Of a DNA stretch of 64,000 bases, positions 9,825 through 17,013 are shown one piece after another. Made by a program: the position numbers and the translations under genes. The notes beneath the pieces were generated by a model. That model was not told the origin of the DNA. It saw only the letters and a program-made list of their open reading frames with translations, and searched no databases. Within the stretch, counting starts at the first letter, position 1; each line of letters starts with the position of its first letter. This stretch comes from G963665085 sp963665085 (GTDB lineage: Bacteria; Bacteroidota; Bacteroidia; Bacteroidales; JAAAOM01): positions 5,051,749-5,115,748 of the forward strand of contig CAXXXS010000001.1 of assembly GCA_963665085.2 (NCBI GenBank), given 5' to 3'.

Positions 9825-9866
9825 GAAAACCGGAATTTAAGTTTCAAATTCCGGTTTTCTTTTTTG
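9825..9866 (+). terminator. Strong bidirectional terminator
   Basis: Perfect 14-base arms (9825-9838 and 9846-9859) around a 7-base loop, followed by a T run on the plus strand and preceded by an A run. It can stop both the DUF349 gene and the convergent transaldolase gene. Confidence 0.85.
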
Positions 9867-9912
9867 TGACTATTTTGTTTTTCTTACACTCAACCCAAAG
9901 AAGTTAAATAAA

Positions 9913-10578
9913 TTAAAAATTAATATCATAAATTCCTTCTGCATCACGATCAAAACTATCTATACTTGTGTCTGTCATAGGATGGCTTCGTAAACGCTCC
10001 AGAATTTCAAAACTAATAGTAGCAGAATGGCTTCCCACCATGCTTACACGATGTACCTGGTCGACCGTTTTAAAACTTGCAGCTAATACTTTAGTTGGCA
10101 ACTTAAATCGCTCAATATTATTAACGATGTGTTGAACAACTTCAATTCCATGAGACGAGATGTTATCCAAACGATTTACATAAGGAGCTACCCAATCTGC
10201 ACCAGAACGTGCTGCAACAAGAGCTTGCTGTTGAGTAAAAATAGCTGTTGCTGTTACTCCAATCCCTTCTTTTTTGATTAAAGGAATTGCTTTGAACCCT
10301 TCACGAGAAACTGGAATCTTAGCAAAATAATTATCTCCTAGTGAGAATTTCTTTTTGTAAAACATTGCTTCCCGAACCATATCTTCTGCTTTACTGCCAC
10401 ACATTTGTACGTGAAGCATTTTTTCTCCAACAATCTCGATAAGTTCTGGAAGAATTATCGATAATGGTTTCCCCTCTGCTGCTAATATTGTTGGGTTGGT
10501 TGTTACACCTTCTAAAGGAAAATAATAAAATAACTCTTTGAGTTCTTCAATATTGGCAGTATCTGCTAAATATATCAT
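9913..10578 (-). CDS. fsa: Transaldolase / fructose-6-phosphate aldolase-like protein
   Basis: A 221-residue short transaldolase of the FSA/TalC type. It begins IYLADTANIEELKEL and has GVTTNPTIL, both typical of the family. The Schiff-base lysine is K87 in AKIPVS, and VLAASFKT gives the later barrel strand. Such enzymes either cleave fructose 6-phosphate to dihydroxyacetone and glyceraldehyde 3-phosphate or act as transaldolases; sequence alone does not decide which. Its neighbours do not add information. Confidence 0.85.
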   Translation of the reverse strand: MIYLADTANIEELKELFYYFPLEGVTTNPTILAAEGKPLSIILPELIEIVGEKMLHVQMCGSKAEDMVREAMFYKKKFSLGDNYFAKIPVSREGFKAIPLIKKEGIGVTATAIFTQQQALVAARSGADWVAPYVNRLDNISSHGIEVVQHIVNNIERFKLPTKVLAASFKTVDQVHRVSMVGSHSATISFEILERLRSHPMTDTSIDSFDRDAEGIYDINF

Positions 10579-10662
10579 AATTATATTTTTTAATAAAGTG
10601 CAAAGTAAATAATAAAGCTTCTACAAAAGATGAAATAAATGATAAGTTTTTGTAATTAATTT

Positions 10663-11082
10663 TTAGCTACGATATCTTTTTGTACCACTTAAAAGCATAA
10701 AAATGTTTATATTTTGTTCGTATGTTGCAGAAGGGACGGGATTGGGTCGGATGTAGTTAGTTCTTTTTAACTCTTTGTATTTTTTTGGATCCTGGCTTGT
10801 TTGAAAGATATCAGCAATAATCAAACATTCGTCTGTTACTTCATAAATGATTTTATAACTCCACTTTGATACAGAACGATAGTTTTCTGGTTCATCTGCT
10901 AAAAATTCTTCTCCGGAGTATTTCTCTGGAAAGTCATTCAAACTACCTGCTAATTTGATTAATTCCCTTTTTACATGCCTGGCAGCATTTATCGAGTCTA
11001 AAGCTATGCGATCATAAATCTCATCAAGATTCTGCTTTGCAAGCCCATCCCAACGAATAGGGAGTTTCTTCTTTCTTACCAA
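10663..11082 (-). CDS. RelE/ParE-family toxin with a C-terminal extension
   Basis: Residues 1-100 match the RelE/ParE fold: IRWDGLAKQNLDEIYDRI at the start, YRSVSKWSYKIIYEVTDE in the central strands and IADIFQTSQDPKKY at the usual end. The protein then runs about 35 more residues, which is unusual and may be an out-of-place continuation after loss of the original stop. It overlaps the upstream antitoxin gene by seven bases, the standard toxin-antitoxin arrangement. ParE-type members poison gyrase and RelE-type members cut mRNA; the subtype is not resolved. Confidence 0.75.
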   Translation of the reverse strand: MVRKKKLPIRWDGLAKQNLDEIYDRIALDSINAARHVKRELIKLAGSLNDFPEKYSGEEFLADEPENYRSVSKWSYKIIYEVTDECLIIADIFQTSQDPKKYKELKRTNYIRPNPVPSATYEQNINIFMLLSGTKRYRS

Positions 11083-11336
11083 TTTTCAATCTCCTTTTCA
11101 AGATCCTCCTGGGTAATATATTGGCCTGCTTTTACTCTTTTAGATGCAGCTTTAACCCTCTTTCTAAGGTTTTCCTGAGTGATTGGCGTACCATCAACAT
11201 TATAACCAACAATGGTTGCTTTATATTCTTTACTCATTGCATGCACCATCTTTAAAAAGGTCTCATCTGCATGATCGATATAGCTGCGTACTTCTTTTCT
11301 TAATTCTGGAATACCCATCATAAATGTTGTTTCCAC
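11076..11336 (-). CDS. Antitoxin partner of the RelE/ParE toxin
   Basis: An 86-residue protein encoded just before the toxin and overlapping it. The N-terminal half (ELRKEVRSYIDHADETFLKMVHAM) looks like a helical region found in small antitoxins next to RelE/ParE proteins. The C-terminal half (VKAGQYITQEDLEKEIENW) is the usual toxin-wrapping tail. A similar tail, GEYVTHESLKAEAKKW, ends the antitoxin at 25222-25470, so the two modules are related. Confidence 0.75.
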   Translation of the reverse strand: METTFMMGIPELRKEVRSYIDHADETFLKMVHAMSKEYKATIVGYNVDGTPITQENLRKRVKAASKRVKAGQYITQEDLEKEIENW

Positions 11337-11347
11337 AAAGTTAACGA

Positions 11348-11434
11348 TTATATCTTATTTTTGATAAAGAACAGCACACAGTTTTTGAACTTGGAAACAA
11401 TGGTATCTTGCCGGGATTCTTGCAGTATCCCCGT
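11348..11434 (-). pseudogene. Fragment of a CHC2 primase gene
   Basis: Translated on the minus strand, the piece reads GILQESRQDTIVSKFKNC followed by VLFFIKN. It matches the same stretch of the primases at 43642-46293 and 51473-54124 (GILKESRQNTIVPKFKNC) almost residue for residue. Both ends are broken, by the toxin-antitoxin module and by a REP-like hairpin. It belongs to the eroded unit at the left edge of the array. Confidence 0.8.
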
Positions 11435-11447
11435 TAATCGTAGTATT

Positions 11448-11483
11448 CCTTCTTTCCAGCAGCATCCGCTGCTGGAAAGAAGG
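11448..11483. repeat. Perfect REP-like hairpin
   Basis: Two perfect 15-base arms (11448-11462 and 11469-11483) flank a 6-base loop. It follows the phrase CGTTAATCGTAG, which also occurs before the hairpins at 13759. It sits downstream of the RAYT transposase gene, where REP elements are expected. Confidence 0.75.
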
Positions 11484-11531
11484 CAAATCTTTAATACGTT
11501 TTCCATGATTGTGATATCCAAAATACAACTT

Positions 11532-11954
11532 TCACTTCTGTGCAATAAATTTATTCGAGTAAATATGTTCCGGGTGATTTTCATGTGTCCAAAACTGGTA
11601 CGTGTTGTTACGTTTGTGTTGTTTTGCCGCATGCTCGAATATATTTAACAGCCATTCTTTCCTGCTCTCCCTTCCTTCTTTTATTTCATCAACTATTTTT
11701 TTGCTCGTATGCCGTTTGAAATCTCTTATAATATCGCTTAAATCACCGTTATAACTTTTTGCTGATAAATGAACATGATTACTCATGATAACAAAAGCAA
11801 AAATGTCTAAACCTTTATTTTTCATGCTATATTCTAAACTATCAACAACAATATCCTTATAAATCTGCCTTGTGAATACATCAGCCCAATGTACAACTTG
11901 CAATGTAAGATAATATAAACCTTTCTGGTCTTTTATTTTGTAACCGGTTGACAT
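11532..11954 (-). pseudogene. REP-associated tyrosine transposase (RAYT, Y1 family), 3' truncated
   Basis: The 140-residue product matches the RAYT/IS200-like fold: a YYLTLQVVHWADVF strand near the start, FAFVIMSNHVHLSAK with the HUH-type histidines, and WTHENHPEHIYSNKFI near the end. RAYTs usually continue with a segment like LDYIHxNP that carries the catalytic tyrosine; this copy stops before it, at an unrelated FIAQK end, so it is probably inactive. The ATG at 11954 is chosen over the TTG upstream. REP-like palindromes lie on both sides, as usual for these genes. It splits the remains of a primase gene. Confidence 0.75.
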
Positions 11955-11996
11955 AATTTGCAATGTACTAAATAATTAACTGCTTTGTATGTAGTA

Positions 11997-12100
11997 TGGT
12001 AGCAAATGCTACCAAACAAGATTGGACGTTGCAAATGCAAACGCCCAACCGTTCTTATGTTTTGCCTTTAGCTATTTCTGCAAACTACGTGCATCCGGGG
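11997..12100. repeat. REP-like palindrome cluster 1
   Basis: Opens with the hairpin TGGTAGCAAATGCTACCA (11997-12014), followed by a TTGGACGTTGCAAATG palindromic segment and the phrase CATCCGGGG. Close copies lie at 13872-14060 and about 30690-30792. Confidence 0.7.
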
Positions 12101-12102
12101 AG

Positions 12103-12212
12103 CTTTATCTTCATGGAATGGACACTTTAACATGCTGCTCATTGGGTTTCAGGTTATAGTTGTTCAACACTGTTAATATGCTCAGGTGCGTTTTTATGAC
12201 CCTTATTTCCAT
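12103..12212 (-). pseudogene. N-terminal fragment of a CHC2 primase gene
   Basis: On the minus strand an ATG at 12212 opens a frame matching the first 36 codons of the U4 primase (ThrHis-Leu-Ser-Ile-Leu-Thr-Val-Leu and so on to the first zinc-finger residues), with an in-frame stop where the U4 protein has its CPFH motif. The rest of the gene is missing apart from the piece at 11348-11434. It is the relic of a type-B unit. Confidence 0.8.
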
Positions 12213-12322
12213 TAGACCGAAAAAAGTTTAAAAATTTCTCTTGTGTATTATCAGACACAAAACTATAAAACAATACATTTGCAACAAGCAATTATCTTCT
12301 TTAATTTTGCATTATTTTACCT

Positions 12323-12330
12323 TATCTTTG
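12323..12330 (+). promoter_or_regulatory. -7 box of the Xre promoter
   Basis: TATCTTTG fits the Bacteroidota -7 consensus TAnnTTTG and lies 39 bases before the Xre start. No convincing -33 box was found at the usual distance. Confidence 0.5.
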
Positions 12331-12368
12331 TAAAATCAATGTATTATCATACATAATAAGGTTTGATT

Positions 12369-12707
12369 ATGCTTAAAATAGGTGATAAAATTGCACAGCT
12401 TAGAAAAAGTAAAAGTTGGTCACAGACCGATTTAGCAAAAGCTATTGATGCCTCTAGGGAGGCTATTGGTAAATATGAACGTAACGAGGTTGTTCCATCG
12501 GTAGAAGTAGCAAAAAAGATAGCAGATATTTTTGACGTTACTCTTGATTACCTTGTTAACGACAAAACTAAACCTTCTTTCGACAAACAGACTGTAAAGA
12601 GGCTTATGGATATTGAGACCTTAAAAGATACCGACAAAGGTCATTTATTTGCGCTGATTGATGCATATCTTAGAGATGCTAAGGCTCGATTGGCTTATGG
12701 TTCTTAA
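12369..12707 (+). CDS. Xre-family helix-turn-helix regulator
   Basis: A 112-residue regulator. Residues 1-65 form the HTH_3 DNA-binding domain (KIAQLRKSKSWSQTDLAKAI, then EAIGKYERNEVVPSVEVAKKI). A helical tail follows. It sits divergent to the primase relic, as the Xre genes of the intact units do to theirs, so it is the retained repressor of the eroded unit. The ATG at 12369 is preferred to the TTG at 12363. Twelve bases after its stop comes an antitoxin-toxin pair on the same strand. Confidence 0.88.
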   Translation: MLKIGDKIAQLRKSKSWSQTDLAKAIDASREAIGKYERNEVVPSVEVAKKIADIFDVTLDYLVNDKTKPSFDKQTVKRLMDIETLKDTDKGHLFALIDAYLRDAKARLAYGS

Positions 12708-12718
12708 AATTTACGATT

Positions 12719-12946
12719 ATGGAAGCTGCAAATTTAAACATAAACTTACCGCTTAATTTCAATCAGGTTGTTGACCTTGTAAGGCAACTACCGTACAGCG
12801 AAAAGCTTAAATTAAGCGAAGTATTAAAAAAAGAGACAAAGCAAAAACCAGAGAATGATAACATTCTGACCCATTTTGCAAGCGAAAAAGTGTTGGCCAA
12901 AGACTGGCTGTTACCTGAAGAAGATGAAGCATGGAAAGATTTGTAA
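12719..12946 (+). CDS. Probable antitoxin of a PemK/MazF module
   Basis: A 75-residue protein directly upstream of, and overlapping by 16 bases, a PemK/MazF-type toxin. The sequence NQVVDLVRQLPYSEKLKLSEVL resembles the DUF2281-like helical antitoxins, and the acidic tail LLPEEDEAWKDL would wrap the toxin. Function is inferred mainly from position. Confidence 0.65.
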   Translation: MEAANLNINLPLNFNQVVDLVRQLPYSEKLKLSEVLKKETKQKPENDNILTHFASEKVLAKDWLLPEEDEAWKDL

Positions 12947-13263
12947 AAGGTGATATCGTTGTGCTTCCGTTCCCTTATTCCGATTTATCAAGTTCTAAAA
13001 AAAGACCTGCAATGGTTCTTGCCGACCTCAAAGGCGATGACATTATCCTTTGTCAGCTTACAAGCCAGTTTGTAAAAGACAACTACGCTATTGCCCTCGA
13101 TAGTTCCGGTTTTAAAAAAGGTTCTTTGAACAAACCCAGCAATATTAGGCCGAACAGGCTGTTTACTGCCGAAAAAAGTATTATTACACGTAAGGTTGGC
13201 ACGGTTAAACCCGAAGTGTTTGAAAAGGTTGTGGACAAGCTTTGTGGGATTATAAAGCATTAA
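12931..13263 (+). CDS. PemK/MazF-family endoribonuclease toxin
   Basis: A 110-residue type II toxin. The N terminus VKGDIVVLPFPYSDLSSSKKRPAMVL is the classic PemK/MazF strand pattern, and SNIRPNRLFTAEKSII is the later conserved block. Members cut mRNA at short sequences. It is cargo of the eroded unit, between its Xre gene and its immunity gene, a place where U1 and U3-U5 carry nothing. Confidence 0.88.
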   Translation: MERFVKGDIVVLPFPYSDLSSSKKRPAMVLADLKGDDIILCQLTSQFVKDNYAIALDSSGFKKGSLNKPSNIRPNRLFTAEKSIITRKVGTVKPEVFEKVVDKLCGIIKH

Positions 13264-13265
13264 AA

Positions 13266-13285
13266 AACCCGGACTGTGCCGGGTT
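13266..13285. terminator. Terminator between convergent genes
   Basis: AACCCGG and CCGGGTT pair around a 6-base loop immediately after the PemK stop codon. The same kind of hairpin stands between the Xre and immunity genes in every unit. Confidence 0.75.
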
Positions 13286-13305
13286 ATAATTATTTTGAAA
13301 TATTA

Positions 13306-13689
13306 TTAATCATCTAATCTGTTCCATTGAGGATAATATTTATTAATGATATCTAATGTTTTTTGACTATTTATTTCAGCACTCCACTTCCCATCCTTGC
13401 AATATATATGATAATTAACATTATCCGTTATATTAATCCATTCAAAGTTTACCTCAGTTTCAAAAAAGAAATCTTTATATTCTTTGGTAATATCTTTAAC
13501 ATCTACACTAATTTTTTCGTCTTTAAGTATCTGATATTGGAAATACCAATAGATATTGCCAAACTCTGGGCTAAATTCTTTAAATGGAGTAATTTCCATA
13601 TTACCTTTGATATCAATTTCATCAGAAATCTCAAAAAAATGACTAAAATACATTAAGCTCTTAACTTTATCATTTACTCTATATTTCAT
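13306..13689 (-). CDS. Orphan immunity-like protein of the eroded cassette
   Basis: A 127-residue protein I do not recognise, with no signal peptide or membrane segment. It overlaps by ATGA the end of a truncated RHS tip, exactly the position immunity genes have in the intact cassettes. It is rich in aromatic and acidic residues, as many small immunity proteins are. Unlike the other immunity proteins in the window it appears cytosolic, which suits the lost tip's likely cytosolic target. Confidence 0.65.
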   Translation of the reverse strand: MKYRVNDKVKSLMYFSHFFEISDEIDIKGNMEITPFKEFSPEFGNIYWYFQYQILKDEKISVDVKDITKEYKDFFFETEVNFEWINITDNVNYHIYCKDGKWSAEINSQKTLDIINKYYPQWNRLDD

Positions 13690-13745
13690 TCTTCAATCTG
13701 CCTCCTTCCATCTTTATAATATGTGTGTTTATGAGGATTCGATTT
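13686..13745 (-). pseudogene. 3' remnant of an RHS toxin tip
   Basis: The last 19 codons of a gene, reading SNPHKHTYYKDGRRQIEE before the stop, run into the orphan immunity gene and are cut at 13745 by a REP-like repeat. An NPHKH...YKDGRR-type ending is typical of RHS-borne HNH-like nucleases. The toxin domain and RHS end are gone. Confidence 0.6.
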
Positions 13746-14070
13746 CCCCCCCGTTAATCGTAGAATCCTCTACGATTTTTCTTTCTGGCAGCATTTGCTG
13801 CCTTGCCTTTGGCAAATTTTCTCATCGTTTTTACAGCATTACACAAAATAATATTCTTTTGTGTTACTAAATGGTAGCAAATGCTACCAAGCAAGATTGG
13901 ACGTTGCTAATGCAAACGCCCAACCGCATTGATGTTTTGTTTTTAGCTATTCGTGCAAACTACGAGCATCTGGGGATTGGACATAGTAAAAACTATGCCC
14001 AACCGCTTTGATGTTTTGTTATTGGTTATTTGGACATGCTACGAGCATCTGGGTCTACGTCGTTCGAGGG
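13745..14070. repeat. REP-like palindrome cluster 2
   Basis: A chain of small palindromes: CGTAGAATCCTCTACG at 13759-13774, GGCAGCATTTGCTGCC at 13787-13802, a TTGCC/GGCAA pair at 13803-13815, TGGTAGCAAATGCTACCA at 13872-13889, and two further CCCAACCG/CATCTGGG modules up to about 14053. There is no gene in this stretch. It has replaced the backbone between two eroded cassettes. Confidence 0.7.
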
Positions 14071-14235
14071 ATGCCCAAAGAAATTACCATTGAAGATAAG
14101 TCTACAATGGAACAGGTTCGGTTAATCCAGGAACTGGATGACGAGGACAAGCATGTTATCTTTAAGATGATTGACACCATGCTTACCAAGAAAAAGTTTA
14201 AGGACTTCTTTAATAAAAATATTGCTGCACTATAA
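14071..14235 (+). pseudogene. Orphan C-terminal tail of an Xre regulator
   Basis: Codes for MPKEITIEDKSTMEQVRLIQ and on to FNKNIAAL. It is identical, except for the last few codons, to the tail of the Xre protein at 30303-30668, but it has no DNA-binding domain. It follows a REP-like repeat directly. A promoter and start are not evident, so it is treated as a fragment. Confidence 0.75.
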
Positions 14236-14239
14236 TGAA

Positions 14240-14266
14240 AAAGCCCGGCAAGACCGGGCTTTTACT
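14240..14266. terminator. Terminator between the Xre tail and an immunity gene
   Basis: AAGCCCGG and CCGGGCTT arms around a short loop with A and T runs on either side, so it works in both directions. Confidence 0.75.
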
Positions 14267-14284
14267 ATCTTTATAATATATGGA

Positions 14285-14782
14285 TTATTCCATTTTTTTT
14301 AACACACCCTTTGATGCAAATGGAGCGTTTTTCGTTGACAAACTTTCACAATCAGATGAATTTATCCTTACCATATCTTTGCTCTGTAAAGCTAACCTAA
14401 TTGCAATCCAGCATTTATCGTTATAAATAAATTCATTCACAGGATAGCCTATCCCTTCTTCGTCTTCATCTATTTCAACATCACCCTCTTTTAACTTTGC
14501 AGTTCCTTCTAATACTGACACATCAGTATTATTTTTATTGATGTTTTTTAAACTAAAGGTTACAATATTATCTCCATTAGCCTTTAAGGCAACAAGCTGT
14601 ACTATTTCATCATCCTCATACTTAAACACATCGTACGTTGTATTATACTTTGCAACAAAGTCACTAACTTGTTTTTGACTGTCAATTTTAGACTCATTTG
14701 TCTGTGCTTGTGTATTAGAACTACTCCTGCTGGAGCAACCCATAAATACTAAGGCAGTAATATAAAATATTATCTTTTTCAT
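14285..14782 (-). CDS. Lipoprotein immunity protein for the CHAP-like tip
   Basis: The 165-residue protein begins MKKIIFYITALVFMGC, a lipoprotein signal with the lipidated Cys16. This start is preferred to a GTG-type start 13 codons upstream, which would bury the signal. The mature part is polar and unrecognised. It follows the tip gene by 13 bases, the toxin-immunity order. A membrane-anchored, periplasm-facing protector fits a toxin that cuts peptidoglycan. Confidence 0.75.
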   Translation of the reverse strand: MKKIIFYITALVFMGCSSRSSSNTQAQTNESKIDSQKQVSDFVAKYNTTYDVFKYEDDEIVQLVALKANGDNIVTFSLKNINKNNTDVSVLEGTAKLKEGDVEIDEDEEGIGYPVNEFIYNDKCWIAIRLALQSKDMVRINSSDCESLSTKNAPFASKGVLKKME

Positions 14783-14795
14783 TTTTGTATTTAAT

Positions 14796-15656
14796 TTATC
14801 TAGTGCTCGAATAACTACCACTCTCTGTTTTATTCATAGCAGGTAAATTATATTGAAAAGGAGCTGCAACATATCCAGGAGGATAAACATACTTTGATAT
14901 ACTACTGGATTTAAATGCTGTATATTTAACCTGATTACTTTGATTTCCACCTAAGAGTACAATAGCTCCACTTGATGTCTTACCTGCTACAAACCCAACG
15001 TGACCTTTTCCTCCACCATACTCTAATACAGCAATTGCCCCGATAGCCGGTTTTCCAGTTTCATTTCCATATTGCAACCAAGAAATTGCTGTTGCACTAT
15101 TTGTCCTTGGTAGTTCATTTTGTTTCATCGTCCAATTAGTAAAAGCAGAACACCAAGCAGTTTCATCATTCTTCCACCAACTACCTGTTGTATGAAGATA
15201 TTCCATTATTTGTTTATTATTTTTATCCTCTCCAGCTTTTTCTTTTACCCCAATTTCACCTTTTGCAGTAGTCATCCAAGGTGTTTCACTTCCTTTTTTA
15301 AATGATGTTATTTTGGCTTCTCCAAGAGTGTTGTTTAAATCCCCTCCTTCACCTTCATTTTTCTCAGCTGCATTGTCAAGAGCATCCTGCATATTACTTA
15401 AACTTCCAGTTCCAGCATTTACTGATTGCAACATACCAAAATAAGTATAAATATCATCTCCTGAAACATTCCATCCTGTTTCCGTTTCTTCAACTTTTCT
15501 ACCATCTGGGTCAATAAACCTAATTGGATTACCTAAAACATAATTATATGGTGAAAAGGAGTAATATATTTCAGAATAAGGGTCTGATGTATGCCATCTA
15601 CCTATAGCTGCATCGTACATTCTCCACCCGTAATCATACCAACTTACGCAACTTTT
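14796..15656 (-). CDS. Orphan RHS C-terminal tip with CHAP/TIGR02594-like amidase domain
   Basis: The frame is open from 15656 and reads VSWYDYGWRMYD, then GRWHTSDPYSE and NPIRFIDPDG, the end of the RHS core; the first ATG is at 15620. After residue 105 (counted from that Met) comes a domain of the TIGR02594/CHAP kind: TPWMTTAKGEIGVKE, TAWCSAF with probable catalytic Cys157, GHVGFVAG with His207, and VLLGGNQSNQV. Such enzymes cleave peptidoglycan amide bonds. There is no own start or RHS core, so it is probably silent unless recombined. GAR of the core motif is GWR here. Confidence 0.8.
   Translation of the reverse strand, partial: KSCVSWYDYGWRMYDAAIGRWHTSDPYSEIYYSFSPYNYVLGNPIRFIDPDGRKVEETETGWNVSGDDIYTYFGMLQSVNAGTGSLSNMQDALDNAAEKNEGEGGDLNNTLGEAKITSFKKGSETPWMTTAKGEIGVKEKAGEDKNNKQIMEYLHTTGSWWKNDETAWCSAFTNWTMKQNELPRTNSATAISWLQYGNETGKPAIGAIAVLEYGGGKGHVGFVAGKTSSGAIVLLGGNQSNQVKYTAFKSSSISKYVYPPGYVAAPFQYNLPAMNKTESGSYSSTR
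15631..15643. other. Unit junction J1: 13-bp recombination core
   Basis: TAATCATACCAAC marks the left end of U1 and lies within the RHS codons for (S)WYDY of the tip to its left. The same 13 bases occur at 23582, 32353, 40413, 48244 and 56075, always at the same place in a unit. It is the likely crossover site (inference). Confidence 0.8.
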
Positions 15657-16016
15657 TTAGCATTTTCAGGACTTCTTACCACCTCCGGGCAACCTGTTCA
15701 AAGAACTTCTATTGCTCTCAAAAATAGCATCTTTTTTCTTTTAATTGAACTTTTTATTTGAAGATTCATGTTTGCAGGAAGTACCCCACATTGGTAAAAT
15801 TCCACCATCCCTGCAAGCATCGCCCTTTTACCAACTCCCCACGCTCGACCCTTCTGTTGTTTTTACCGTCATGCTTTTTGTGCCTGGCACACTTGCAGCA
15901 CATTGCTTTTGTTTTTTAAGTCGATTGATTTTTAATGGTAAAAAGCCAAAATCAAAGAGCTGCCCCAACCCTCGATAACAAAAAGACACGCCAGTAAAAA
16001 CAACCCTAAGCTATAT

Positions 16017-16101
16017 TTACATAACGTGGCATTATAAAACACACATTTTCAGCGGTATAAATGATTGTATTTTGATGTGTCTTATAATAACGTTATGTAA
16101 A
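16017..16101. repeat. Imperfect inverted repeat in the type-A left region
   Basis: TTTACATAACG on the left pairs with CGTTATGTAAA on the right, and further in, ATTATAA...ACACA pairs with TGTGT...TTATAAT. Equivalent dyads occur at about 23967, 32738 and 56457. Confidence 0.75.
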
Positions 16102-16130
16102 ATATCCCCACAGCCAGCGCACCGCAGATG

Positions 16131-16197
16131 CTGTTAAAATAGAATAACTTTTAGTTGATTTATTTTTTAATGGTAAAAGTTATTTCCAGTTTAACAG
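16131..16197. repeat. Inverted repeat, arms of about 22 bases
   Basis: CTGTTAAA...AATAACTTTT (16131-16152) pairs with AAAAGTTATT...TTTAACAG (16175-16197) across a 22-base T-rich loop. The same dyad is present in type-B units (40863-40929), so it is one of the few parts shared by both left-end types. Confidence 0.8.
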
Positions 16198-16717
16198 CAC
16201 ATCATCATCAACATACATTCAGTTTATTTTCAATTAAAAGAAAAAAGTACGGCTCGATTTTTATGATTAAAGCTTTGGTCGTGGGTGGGTTTTTGTGCGG
16301 ATTTAATTATAAAAATGAGCATCCAACCGAACTACAAAAGTTGATTAAATGTACTGCTGCTCATTGAGGGCGGAAGGGTGCAGGATTTTTGTTTTCTTTT
16401 TTAATCAACTGCTAATAATATGCAACTGTGTGTCAGGAGAAAGAAGGAAAAACAGCCTTGAGCTAGCGTCGGGAAAGTGGCTGCAAAAAGTGAGGCACGA
16501 ACGGTTTGCGGACACTGTGCATGCGAGCCGCCTGCGAGTGGAGCAAGGTTGGTGCAAAAGGTAGACTGAGGAACGAAGGCGTTTTGCAGCTACTGTTTAC
16601 AGCAAGGTTTTGGCGGAGTTTTTGACTTTTGGGTCGGGTCGTGTGTCAGCTCAAAAACTGTGACAAAACCGCAGACCGCAGCGACCAGCAGGCGAGCCTA
16701 ATATTGGCAGCGGTTGG

Positions 16718-16762
16718 ATTTTTAGCTTTTTTGTGGAGGAACGGAACAAAAGTGCTAAAAAT
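16718..16762. repeat. Inverted repeat with compensating changes among units
   Basis: ATTTTTAGC pairs with GCTAAAAAT, extended by TTTTGT with ACAAAA. In U6 (57158-57202) both sides of the extension differ, yet part of it still pairs (ACT with AGT), suggesting that the fold is maintained. Confidence 0.6.
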
Positions 16763-17013
16763 ACAAAGGAGCTGCCGTGAGGAAGAAGGAGGAACGCAAA
16801 AAGCATGACAAGCTGGAGCGAAGCGGAACCCGCAGGGATTTGCAACTCTTTTTTATACCTTAAAAATCATTTCAACTAAATAAAAAAGTGTTGCAAAGGC
16901 TTGGCATGATTTTTTGCTGACGAGAGATGACGAACACCGCTTTTCCTTCTTTGTGGGGAGCAGACAAAACAGCGTTGGACTTTTTGAGGGTTGGCGTTTT
17001 GGCTGCGTGGGCT

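Larger units (their letters stand above)
15644..17013. repeat. U1 non-coding left region with nested inverted repeats (type A)
   Basis: A 1.37-kb stretch conserved in U1, U2, U3 and U6, more GC-rich than its surroundings in its right half. Short reading frames here change or shift among copies and look fortuitous. Three clear dyads are listed separately. Distant parts also pair, for example GTCATGCTTTTTG near 15870 with GCAAAAAGCATGAC near 16797. It may be the recombinase-binding region, a replication or transfer origin, or a structured RNA; the sequence does not decide. Confidence 0.65.

Noticed and set aside
11361..11648. 95-residue plus-strand frame
   Set aside because: Antisense to the primase fragment and RAYT remnant and passing through the REP hairpin; no protein features.
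16017..16101. Integron attC-like site, suggested by palindromes next to tyrosine recombinases
   Set aside because: The dyad lacks the RYYYAAC/GTTRRRY pair, the recombinases have no IntI-specific insertion that I can see, and the junction cores are at the WYDYG codons, not in these palindromes.
16155..16367. 70-residue frame repeated in type-A units (also at 24106, 32877 and 56596)
   Set aside because: It runs through the arms of an inverted repeat, ends differently among copies, has no ribosome binding site, and its conservation is explained by DNA-level similarity of the whole region.
16651..16845. 64-residue minus-strand frame in the type-A region
   Set aside because: It crosses the dyad at 16718-16762, has changes in U6 that follow the DNA fold rather than codons, and resembles no protein.
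15644..17013. Retron or diversity-generating retroelement, given a structured non-coding region beside variable tips
   Set aside because: There is no reverse transcriptase in the window and no template/variable repeat pair; tips differ as whole domains, not at scattered adenines.
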